Source of the DNA: Humulus lupulus
Lineage: Eukaryota > Streptophyta > Magnoliopsida > Rosales > Cannabaceae
DNA length: 64,000 nucleotides
Direction: 5' to 3'
NCBI RefSeq assembly: GCF_963169125.1
Contig: NC_084798.1
Span: forward strand, 105,417,970-105,481,969
Position numbers and translations under genes: made by a program. Below are positions 24,539 to 33,501 of the stretch, one piece after another. The stretch's first letter is position 1. Every line of letters starts with the position of its first letter. Below the pieces are notes generated by a model. That model saw only the letters and a list, made by a program, of their open reading frames with translations. It was not told where the DNA came from and did no database searches.

Positions 24539-25398
24539 TTGCCTTTTACAGTGTGGGGGATAGATTTAATTGGATCCCTACCTATAGGGAAAGGCGGAGT
24601 AAAATACGCAGTTGTGGCAGTTGATTACTTCACCAAATGGGCCGAAGCTGAACCACTCGCAACCATCACGACCAAGAAAGTTCTTGACTTCGTCATCAAG
24701 AACATTGTATGCAGATATGGTTTGCCCAGGAAGATAGTTTCAGACAACGGGACCCAATTTGATAGCGACTTATTCACCGATTTCTGCGAGAGGCATGGAG
24801 TTATTAAAAGCTTTTCTTCAGTTGCACACCCCCAAGCAAACGGGCAGGTCGAAGCCGTAAACAAGACTCTTAAAGACACCCTGAAGAAAAGACTTGAAGA
24901 AGCTAAAGGAGTGTGGCCAGAGCAGTTGCCTGAAGTCCTGTGGTCGTATAGAACGTCTCACCGAACAGCAACAGGACATACTCCATTTTCCCTAGCCTAT
25001 GGGTATGAGGCCATGTTGCCTGTTGAGTTAGATCCCCCCTCACATCAGCGTTTGACTTACGACCAAGATCAGAATAGCCATCTAATGATGGAGTCCCTAG
25101 ACTCAATCGATGAGATACGAGAGAAATCTCAACTCCGAGTTGCTGCATACAAGCAAAAATTCGCCCGGTACTTTAACTCCAAAGTTAAAGAAAGAAAATT
25201 CAACGTCGGTGACTTGGTGTTGCGACGAGTTTTCTTAAATACCCGCGACCCTACTGCTGGAGTGCTCGGACCCAATTGGGAAGGACCTTACCAAATTGAA
25301 GAAGTCTTCATCCAGGCACATACAAACTTGCACGCTTAAATGGAGATCTCGTTCCCCGCTATTGGAATGGAGAACACCTGCGTAAGTATTATCAGTAA
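24539..25398 (+). pseudogene. pol: Tat2 integrase core and C-terminus
   Basis: It inserts element cDNA into the genome. The catalytic Asp-Asp-Glu residues are visible in WGIDLIGSLP...VDYFTKWAEAE, IVSDNGTQF and HPQANGQVEAVNKTL. The C-terminal part has FNVGDLVLRRV and GPNWEGPYQIEEV. A shift near 25310 misreads the last 30 codons; the other frame ends ...KYYQ with stop at 25396-25398. It continues the 23738-24532 frame across one TAG. Confidence 0.9.
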
Positions 25399-26142
25399 AC
25401 AACCCTTTTTAAAGGACTGGCTTGTATTAATTTTTTTTTAATTTTTACAAGTTTTGCAAAGAGGGTTAGCCACGTTGTATGGATAACTGCTCGTATATGT
25501 AAGGTTCTATTATAGAATCACTCGTAAAGACATGTTTAGTCCATTTTTAATACGAGATTATAAGGGACTGTGCGCAGCCAGTCATTCTTGCCAACCTTTG
25601 TGAATTTACATTTACAAGTATTTGTTCATTACGTGTGTTGTTTTGCTATATTACAAGTATCATTTTTCCGCACGAACAGGAATGTTCGAACAGGCCATGG
25701 TCAGGGCAAGTGACCAAGGACCTAAAGCTCCTCGATCACTTGGGGGGCATATAAGGCACATCGATAGCAAAGCATACTCTCAAGGTATGTAAACACATGA
25801 ACAAAATGAAGTGAAAGCATGCTACAGTACTTAGAGTATTTTTCAAAATTTATGTTTTGTTAAATCATGCCAAAGTACTATGCTAAGTTCGGTCATACGG
25901 GCAAATGTTATAATAAATAAAAATATTATAGCATCAAGATTTAAGCTTTTACACCGCAAGCATCACTGCTTGGATGTAACTGTTCGAGTAAAGGAAGAAA
26001 GGGTTTACTGCCCATGCAGCAAAGTTTAAAAAGAAATTATTGTCTTTACATCATGACCCGTGGGTCGTATAGCCAAAAAGAAAGAAAAAATTAATGAGAA
26101 AGTTTAAGAGGCATTTGGGGCCGGAGGGTCCTGGGCAGCATC
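25399..26142. other. Spacer between Tat2 pol and the end of the antisense gene
   Basis: AT-rich, no coding signal on either strand. The two convergent genes must terminate here, but I cannot place a polyadenylation site. Confidence 0.5.
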
Positions 26143-26718
26143 CTAGTTGGTCGCGTCCTCGACAACTTCTTCTTCTTCCACACCAACGATGCTTGGAGAG
26201 GTAGGGATCCTCAATCTTGCCTCCTCCTCGGCCAGTTGGGCGGTGCAGTGAGCCAACTCAGTTGCCCTGACTTCCTCCGAAAGATAGCTGAAGTCGGCAC
26301 CCTGATTATGTTTCCAGAAGTTGTAGAAACATCGGAGCGTCGTCCTCTTGTAATTTTCAAGATTTTTGGAGTTGTCAAGCACCAGCTGCTTCACCTTGCC
26401 TTCAAGAGTGACAATAGCCTCGTCCTTGGACTTGAGTGTCTCTCCCAGATGCTTGATCTCGCGAAGATGGGTTTGGTTGGAATCTCGATACTCCTGCCTC
26501 AACTTTACTGCGGCATCTTTTGCAGCTTCAGCCTCTGACAATTTGGTCACCGCGGCATCCCTTTCTCGAGCCCTTGCCTCCAACTCCTTGGCATGCCTAG
26601 CCTCTGCAGCGGAAAGCTCCTCAGCCGCCTTCACTTGATGCCTCTCAGTGGCCTTTGCCTTGGCCTGCTCGATGGAAGCCTGGATACGGGTACGAGCAGT
26701 GATAGCAGATAGCAAGGC
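26143..26718 (-). CDS. Antisense gene of Tat2, coding exon 4 (coiled coil)
   Basis: It opens after acceptor TTGTTCACAG in phase 0 (ALLSAITARTR) and ends with TAA-class stop at 26143. It encodes a strongly charged, Ala/Glu/Lys/Arg-rich helix (KAAEELSAAEARHAKELEA) typical of a long coiled coil, then a patch with FYNFWKHNQGADFSYL and an acidic tail. It would be the C-terminal 191 residues. Similar helical tails occur in plant gypsy-type transposon proteins; a specific role is unknown. Confidence 0.8.
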   Translation of the reverse strand, partial: ALLSAITARTRIQASIEQAKAKATERHQVKAAEELSAAEARHAKELEARARERDAAVTKLSEAEAAKDAAVKLRQEYRDSNQTHLREIKHLGETLKSKDEAIVTLEGKVKQLVLDNSKNLENYKRTTLRCFYNFWKHNQGADFSYLSEEVRATELAHCTAQLAEEEARLRIPTSPSIVGVEEEEVVEDATN

Positions 26719-26795
26719 CTGTGAACAAAGGAAAGAGTTAGAGCCTGCTATGAAGAATAAAAGACTAAGGCTTAAAAAAGTGAAGAAGTACTCAC

Positions 26796-27250
26796 ACTGG
26801 AGATTTCATTCAGGGCCCTGTTCAGAACCTGGTCGGCCCCCATGTTTTCAGCCTCGACCATTGCATCTCTGACACCGTCACCTTTGCCAATGCGGTCAAG
26901 GCGATCCCTGGCTGATCGAAGGGTGCGGCTCATGAGTTTGGCCCCGAGAGCTTCTTCACGGGTAATTTCCTCTCTAGTGGGCGCAGCCGGAGGATTTGGT
27001 GGGGTAGGAGGAGTCTGCTTCTCAGTAGGAGCTGGTGGATGAGTTTGCCCCGTTGGCCCAGGAGTTTGCCTCGTTGGCCCAGGAGTTTGCCCAGATGGCG
27101 CGTCCTTGGGAAGGTCTTCTGTTTGACCCTTCTTGGCTGGAGGGCCTCGGCTGGATTCGCCAGTTCTCCTCTTGGATCTCCGCTGGAGTTGGGGAACCTC
27201 CTCTTCCTCCTCGGCCTGGTACATGTCAAAGATATTGGGAGTGGCCATAT
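26796..27250 (-). CDS. Antisense gene of Tat2, coding exon 3 (low complexity)
   Basis: It is bounded by acceptor TTGCATGCAG and donor AGT|GTGAGT. It begins ..DMATPNIFDMYQAEEEEE and continues with basic and proline/threonine/glutamine-rich repeats (three near-copies of RQTPGPT), then a charged segment EEALGAKLMSRTLRSARDRL. The upstream phase (1 nt) and downstream phase (0) match the neighbouring exons. The linker repeats may vary between copies. Confidence 0.75.
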
Positions 27251-27341
27251 CTGCATGCAAGAAAACACAGGAAACTAATAAGAATAAGAGGCAGATAAAA
27301 ATATATTATATGCAACAGAAGAAAGGCAACAAAGTGAATAC

Positions 27342-27863
27342 CCGAGCTACAACTACTGGTCGCTACACTATTGACTCTATTAGTCATATACTCATTATCT
27401 GGCATGAAGAAGTCTGGCCCTAATTTTGGAGTATACGTAAAATTGCCTTCCCCGTCGAACAAATGACAGGGAATTGGCAAACCATTTAAAAGTAAAATAG
27501 TGTTACCATTATCATCAGAGGACTCTGCCAAGTCCACAGCTGGCTCTTTAGCCATTTGTTTCCCCTTGCCTTAGGGAGCAGAAGGCCTTTCTGCGGAAGG
27601 ATTGGCCGTGGGCTCCCTAATAGTAATCCCCGTTGGCCTCCTCCTCCGAGGAGACACGGGAGGTTGCTGCTCGGGAACCCCCTCGGCAGTGGCTTCGTCC
27701 ACCACGGACCCTCTAGTTTCATGGCGAGGAGCCAGGAGGCCAGACTGCCTCAAGTTTTCTTCAGTCACCAGGATCTTGACGCTTTTTGCTGCGTCGGACA
27801 TCCTGGCCAGAGTATTAGACCTCAACACCATGGCTGGTGTTGGGGTCGGACGTAACCAAGGGT
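27342..27863 (-). pseudogene. Antisense gene of Tat2, coding exon 2 with premature TAA
   Basis: Acceptor CTTTTCAG at 27864 and donor CTCGG|GTATTC at 27341 keep frame with both neighbours. It reads DPWLRPTPTPAMVLRSNTLA, a basic proline-rich stretch, then TAA at 27571-27573, and continues in the same frame (GKGKQMAKEPAVDLAESSDD) to the donor. The TAA is the only break I find in the whole antisense frame. The first residues after it (GKGKQ) favour a simple point mutation over an exon end. Confidence 0.75.
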
Positions 27864-27944
27864 CTGAAAAGCAGATTACAGTTTGAGAAAAACGAAAGGA
27901 GACACCTTGAGTAAAAGTATCGACCAGTCAGAAACGGTGCTTAC

Positions 27945-28770
27945 CTCCTCGTGCGAAGGGCAGGTTGTTGCTGGATATGTCCGAGGTAAGGAAGTACTCC
28001 TTATTATACTGCCCCACATTCGAGATGTGCGCTGTGTCACTCAGAAATGTTCGATTGGTTTCCTGGTGACAAAAATGGAAGAAACCCGTTCCGTGTTGTT
28101 GCGGGTTGGACTTGAGGTCGAAGAGATAGTTGACCTCGTGGGGTGAAGGTTCTGGCCATTTCATAAGTTTATACAGGATATAGAGTGCGGCCAGCATTCC
28201 ATATCCGTTTGGAGTTATTTGGAAGGGGGCGACACCAAAATAGTTGGCCACTCCCACAAAAAAGGGATGAAGAGGGAGACAAGCTCCCGCCTCAATATGA
28301 TACCGAGACCAGGCGCCGTTGACACCTCCGGGGAGGTTAGCCCTCTGGTCTGCGGCAGGTTGTATAATGGAAACCCCTGTGAGGGGGAATCTCCTGAAGC
28401 AGTTAGCAATCATTCGAAGAGTTACTGAACTAGATGGGGAAGTATACCACTCGATATCAGGCAAGTTATGATGGCGAGGGCTGGCCCTAATTTGGATATT
28501 AGGGTCAGGAACAAGATTTTCTCGACCACTGGTCAAGGGAGCCCTTGCCGGTGAATCAGGCCGGGTAGGAGAATTTGGGATGTTTTCAGATTCGGGTCTT
28601 TTCTTGCCTGAAGATTTGGAACGGGCCATTGAAGGAGAAGGATGGGGTCTGGAAGAAGATCGCGAAAAAGGGATCTCGTGGACACGGTCAGCTGGTTGAG
28701 CTTCTCCCTCGAGCAGTTGGGCGAGAAGGTCGTCGTCAATAGGCCTTTCACCTCCCCACAAATCTGGCAT
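27945..28770 (-). CDS. Antisense gene of Tat2, coding exon 1 (gypsy-type transposon domain)
   Basis: I chose ATG 28770 (MPDLWGGERPID); the next codons upstream overlap a good acceptor (TTCTGTATGCAG, exon starting 28776), so an earlier start would be intronic. A Ser/Pro/Arg-rich segment is followed by a globular domain at about residues 115-235 (SRYHIEAGACLPLHPFFVGV, FQITPNGYGMLAALYILYKL). From memory this matches Pfam PF04195, putative gypsy type transposon. The exon ends at donor GAG|GTAAGC (27945), leaving one base of phase. Such antisense ORFs lie between pol and the 3' LTR in some Tat-lineage elements. Confidence 0.82.
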
Positions 28771-29203
28771 TAAAGTCTGCATACAGAAGAATGGGGAGGT
28801 GAGGATAGAAAACTTTTAAAACCTTTTTAGAATAACGCTGGTCGAGTATAAAAATTAAGTTTTTATACAACAACATTCTAACAAAAAGCTAAATCTTTCT
28901 ACAACGAATAGTTTGAAAAACGGATCAAAGGGTGAAAGTAAAATAGTTTTTCTGAGGAAGCTTTTTCAACTCCCCTTAGGGTGGGAAAAATTTATTTTTC
29001 AACTAGCCTAAAGATCGAATTTTTACTTCGATTTTACGTCCTAAAAAGCATGATCTCTGATTTTAAACTAACTCGTAACCCTATTTCGCCTACAAAATAT
29101 TCTGTCTACAAGCGTCTCGAACCAGAAGCAGATAAACTCAAATAGTACACAGTCAGAAGCATGCATCGCAAAAAATTAGAAGCGTGGGAACTCGAAAACT
29201 TAC

Positions 29204-29376
29204 CAAGAAAAGTGATCGTGGAGATGGAAGAAAGATCTTCAGAGATCAAGAAGCTCTCGAATGGGGTCCTGAAAGTGCAGACGGAGCGGTCTTCAGGAAT
29301 GTTAAGGGCTCTGGATTTTAGGTTTTCTTGTGAAGACGATGGCGTGCGTAAAAAGAAAATAAAGGCTTCGAAGGTC
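29204..29376 (-). other. Leader exon of the Tat2 antisense gene
   Basis: It lies just downstream, on the minus strand, of the TATA box at 29377-29385 and ends at the strong donor CTTG|GTAAGT (29204/29203). It contains no ATG on the minus strand, consistent with a 5' UTR. The intron to 28777 would be about 427 nt, AT/T-rich, with acceptor TGTATGCAG. Confidence 0.6.
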
Positions 29377-29385
29377 TTATATAAG
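29377..29385 (-). promoter_or_regulatory. TATA box of the antisense gene
   Basis: Minus strand CTTATATAAG, nearly palindromic. It sits about 240 bp inside the 3' LTR and about 600 bp upstream of the first coding exon. Confidence 0.55.
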
Positions 29386-29601
29386 TTTGTTTCTGATAAT
29401 AAAAAGTATAATCATTAGTTTCCCTTTTTCAAAGTATGGGGAAGCGGGATGGCCGTCGAAATCTTTTCTGGGGAACCGAAAGGACGTGATTAGACAGAGG
29501 TAGGTTGCTTTTTTCGAGAACACACGAAGGGTTCTGACACGTCAGGTGGGGTTACCGAAGAGTCGTTCGTCCAAAAGTTTATTTACTGCTCGTGATAAAT
29601 A

Positions 29602-29616
29602 AACTTGGGGGGAAAA
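29602..29616 (+). other. Tat2 polypurine tract
   Basis: AACTTGGGGGGAAAA directly before the 3' LTR start, in the position needed for plus-strand priming. Confidence 0.85.
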
Positions 29617-30206
29617 TGCTATCCATAAAATTAGCATTGGTGACGTGGCAAGTAATCCCTGGACACGTGGCTGACACCTGGAGACGTTCTGTTAGAGTAT
29701 CGACCAGAGGACACATTAGAAGCAGTGTAAGCCTGTCTTGCCCGCGACCAGTCTGGTCGATAGTTCCGTGTACAAAGCGACATTTATGGGAAGATCTTTA
29801 TGAATCCCGAATTTATCTCACACAATCTCCTGAGTATCCGATTATTCAGGAAAGAATATCTGTAACAATCTTTTGTAATCCCCCTTGAGCCTATAAATAG
29901 CAAGAGATAGCTCAAGGGAGGAGACTTTTGGCTTTTGATACGTGAGAGATTATAGTAATTATCCTAGGAGTACTGTATTGTTCTTGAGAAAGTGGTGAAA
30001 CTCATTGAACCCTAGTTCTTTGATCACTCTTCTGGTTATTATATCAATATCATTCTAAGTGGACGTAGGTCATTACCAGATCCTGGGGCCGAACCACTAT
30101 AAAATATTGTGTTTTATTTACTTTTGTCATTACGTTCTTCTCATCTCTTTCATTCATATCAAGCATATTTTGACTCCGTGTCAGTTGGCCAAATCTTGGG
30201 TCAACA
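29617..30206 (+). repeat. Tat2 3' LTR (590 bp)
   Basis: TGCTATCCAT...GGTCAACA, followed by target copy GTTGT. The second base pair differs from the 5' LTR (TGC against TGT). TATAAATA is at 29892. Confidence 0.97.
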
Positions 30207-30443
30207 GTTGTATATAAACCTTGAGACTTTTGTAAACAGTGTTTGAACTTAATATTTTTGGGATCCCATGTAATAGATAATACTTTTTAATGAAAATGTG
30301 GCTTTTGAGACCAAAACACTTTTAACCCTAGTTCCTTTATAGTTTAAATGACACGAATTTTATTTAAATGACTTGATTAGCAAGTCTGGCACTTTATAAA
30401 CACACAGTGTAGCGGTTTTGGCTATCCAGGGCGTTACAGGGGT

Positions 30444-30703
30444 GGCTCCTGAGGTGCAACATTGGGTGCGGGAGCCTCTGATGCCATCTGCTCTTCTTGG
30501 TATCTCTCTGGCCACTGGGACATGTGAAAGTCCGGTCCAAATGCGAGCTCAATAGATTCTCGGAGTGCTGGCCAAAAGATGGTGGTGGGGTCCTTGTAGC
30601 GATACTGGAACTAGTGAAACACCTCGTCTCTTAGGTATAGGCTAGCCAACCCCACCTGGTAAGCAGGTGGAACCTCCATATCCCGAAGGATTATATCGAT
30701 CAT
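30444..30703 (-). pseudogene. N-terminal half of ORF split by LTR insertion
   Basis: ATG 30703 (MIDIILRDMEVPPAYQVG) reads through one internal TAG (after LRDEVFH) to APQEPP at the insertion site, where 16678-16515 continues. The segment VGLASLYLRDEVFH...FQYRYKD resembles the helical core of retrotransposon Gag, but this is weak. An upstream frame (30861-30705) runs into it one base out of phase, after a possible GTAAGT...TTGTAG intron at about 30940-30870. Confidence 0.5.
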
Positions 30704-31014
30704 ATACGTCCTCTCCCATACTTCAGACGAAGAGTATCCCCAGCGAACAGGCGTGGGCATGCTCTACGGAAGACCTCGTGAAAGCAAAGTCTCTGTGCTA
30801 GAGGATACATAAAGAGTGGGTACTCTAGGACCAGATTAATTACCTCTAGCAAACCTACCATCGCACCTACAATTTATAAAATTAAGGTAATTAAAAGAAA
30901 GCAAAGTAAACAGATATGAAAGGACAATACTTACAATGAGTGACGGTCTATCTTGCAGAATGTACATGAGGGTTAGTCTATAGAACCGGTTTAGCCCGGT
31001 GCTGTAATACCACA

Positions 31015-32307
31015 AACGATCCAATGAATACAAGACCAAAAACTTGTGGAATTTAAACTTTTACTTTAAATCATTGTACCGAAAAGATATATAAAAATAC
31101 TTTTAAGAAAAGACTGTGTGCACACACTTTTAGTTTAGCGAACATAATTACAACTACTCTTCCACAGAGTTATAGCAAACAAATGTCATAAAAGAAATAA
31201 CAAGCTCCCAGCTTTTTCTTTTCAAAATGGTGTTCCATCAAAACCCTCCCTAGGTCGGGCCACATGTACATATCCACAAGCAGACTCCAGCGCTCATTGC
31301 TCCACTTTTCTTTTGCACTTACCTACAACATGGATAACTAGGTAAGCGACAACACTTAGTAAGAATAGCCTTACCCACACAATTATACTACAACCCAATA
31401 ATGGGTCGATCTAAGGTAGATATAACTACCGATCACTAAGGTATGGGATAAGTCCCAACCCTACCATACAATTTTGCAAGTAATAAACATAACAAGTATC
31501 AACACTTTGGTTGCACTCAACAACCAATTTGTTACATAACATAAATAACATGTACTCAGAAAATTCCATGAACATTCAATATAGATAACTGTATCTGATT
31601 AATAACTTTGGTTGTTTCTAACAACCAAGTTCACACATAACACAATAACCTGCACTCAAAATATTCTCATAATATTCAAGATATATATACACACATCAGG
31701 ACTAAGCAATTAAATTATCAGCAAGGGATCTGAGCCTCAACATGGTTCCACCGTTAATGTCCTGGCTCCAACCCAGACTTTATTAACATTGTCCTGCCTC
31801 CAATCCAGGCTATATATTCACCATGTCCTTGCTCCAACCGGGACTATATATTCACTATGTCCTGACTTCTACCCGGACTATATATTCACCATGTCCTGGC
31901 TCCTACCCAATCTGTATTCTTATCGTGTCCTGGTTCTAACCCGGACAATATATCCAACATGTCCTGGTTCTAACCCGGACAATATATCCAACATGTCCTG
32001 GCTCATACCCGGACTATATTCTTACTGTTTCCTGTCTCCAACACATACAATATTATGTTAAGGTTCTGGCTTCTACTCGAACCTACTAACCATTTAGTCG
32101 CATAATGCAAAAGCATTGCAAGAGTGGGCATTAAGCATACCCTGATCTTAATGACCCAAACAAAACTAGTGTAATCTACCACTAGAAGCACACACTAGTA
32201 TATTAATGTTATAGCCAAGAAGGGAAAGGCTAACTTACTTGGAGTCCTTAGTTCCCAGCTGGATCTTTAACACCGCTATACGTTTTTCCTTTTGTGATTA
32301 CTATAAT
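31015..32307 (-). repeat. Degenerate chromovirus-type LTR-like region
   Basis: On the minus strand it resembles parts of the family A/B LTRs: a CATGTACAT...CAGCGCTCATTGCTCC block with a TTACCT motif at about 31320, then a tandem-repeat zone. A TGGTATTACAGC sequence (two mismatches to the tRNA-Met primer site) lies next to it at about 31001-31012. Ends are not clear. It may be the 5' LTR of the chromovirus whose gag lies at 14763-16186. Confidence 0.4.
31755..32062. repeat. Imperfect tandem repeats, about 8 units of 36-42 bp
   Basis: Units follow the pattern CATGTCCTGGCTCCAACCCGGAC followed by TATATATTCAC or AATATATCCAA. CCTGG and CCGGA halves are partly complementary, so each unit could form a small hairpin. 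Confidence 0.85.
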
Positions 32308-33501
32308 TGTTATATTACTTTATAATATAATGTAATATTATATTATTTTATAATATAATGTTTTATATTAAATAAATGTGAAAAAGAGTGTCACATATTG
32401 TAACATATAATAGAGAGTTACAAGATTTAGATATATGAGAAATATCCAAATATGTAACATATTTGATGTTACAAATTCAGCTACAAATTTGTAACTTCCA
32501 AATATTACCCTTTATTGTGTAAACTTGTTGTTACACAATATTGAGATGAATTTCTTAAAGCCATATGTGAAATGGCTATTAGAGATATGATTTTAACCCA
32601 ATAATGTGTTTTGGGGGTTACAAAATCAATTGGAAGGGTTTGGAACTGTTTGGAAAAACAGCACAATTTCAAGTGCTGAAAATGGTCAGTGGCCGAAACC
32701 ACAGAATGTTGGTGGTTGCGGCCTGTAGGACAGAGAGCAGTGGCCATGGCCACTAATGTCCCTGGCTGCGACCACAAGTGCAAAATAGAATAAATTTTCA
32801 ATTTTTTCCAACTTTGTTGAACGGCTCCAAAAACCCAAATAACTCTCAAATCACACTCTTAATTCCATAAACATCCAATTTATCATTGGTAATAGCCATG
32901 GGGGTTGGTGGAATTTGAAATTCAAAGGGTGTCTCTAAACTCTATCAATAGGAGCCTATTGCTCACTTGAAGGACACAAATTTTCTATCCATTAGAGCAA
33001 TTGGCTAGAAAACACCTTGAGGCTTGATTATTCCAGAAAGCATTTCCAAAATCTGTGAGAGATCCCTTAGTGCTTGAGTTAGGGGGAAATAAACTTTTGG
33101 ACAAAGGTTTCAAACCTTGTTCAAGTTGGTGATCCCCAACACTCTTCACTTTGGTAGTGTGAGAGAGAGTTGTTTATCTTTTGTTACTTGTTCTTTTCTT
33201 TTATTCTATTACTTTTCATCTTCTTTTTCTTCTTCTCCATTTACTTGTATTTCTTGTTTAGAGTTGCAATATTTTATTTTCTTTTGTTACAAACACTTTT
33301 ACTTTATTTGTATCTTTTGCTTAGAGTTGTATTTCATCACTCTCTTCTTCTAATCCTTCTCTTGTTTATTTGTATTTTCAGTTATAGAGTTGTAACACTT
33401 TATAACACTTTATTTAATCAATCCTTGTCTATTGTATTTTTTGCATAGAGTTGTAAATTTCTTACTATTTCCATTGAGGAAAATATATATTTTCCTAACA
33501 G
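32308..33501 (+). repeat. Solo LTR, family C (1194 bp), probably Copia
   Basis: TGTTATATTA...TTTCCTAACA. The flanks ATAAT and GTAAT differ at one base, consistent with an old duplication. The reverse-oriented relative is at 62120-62561. Neither side shows a primer site, so it is taken as a solo LTR. Hydrophobic T-rich ORFs at 33117-33448 belong to its 3' part and are not genes. Confidence 0.65.

Larger units (their letters stand above)
18541..30206 (+). mobile_element. Tat2: full-length Tat/Retand-like Ty3/Gypsy element, 11,666 bp
   Basis: Complete by structure: 590-bp LTRs, primer site, gag-protease-RT-RNase H-second RNase H-integrase in the sense direction, an antisense spliced gene, a purine tract, and the target duplication GTTGT (18536-18540 and 30207-30211). 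I count about 13 differences between the LTRs (roughly 2.2%). The sense genes carry at least six stops and four frameshifts, so the copy is not autonomous. It is nested in LTR H. Confidence 0.95.
16684..30438 (+). mobile_element. Solo chromovirus-type LTR H (2084 bp net), split by Tat2
   Basis: It starts TGTAAAGACCC at 16684 and ends GGGCGTTACA at 30438. The flanking 5-bp copies are GGGGT (16679-16683 and 30439-30443), a perfect duplication. Tat2 occupies 18541-30206 plus one GTTGT copy. With no interior of its own it is a solo LTR in plus orientation, related to 40705-42957. Splice-like sites lie at 17368 (GGTAAGG), 17920 (GTGACTAG), 17992 (GGTAAGA) and 18390 (GTGCAG). Confidence 0.88.

Noticed and set aside
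26236..28146. Plus-strand ORFs opposite the antisense gene
   Set aside because: They are shadows: their composition mirrors the minus-strand coding exons and none has a recognisable domain.
33117..33448. Hydrophobic small proteins resembling membrane peptides
   Set aside because: They arise from T-rich DNA (TTTTCTTTTATT) in the 3' part of an LTR, and overlapping frames look equally hydrophobic.
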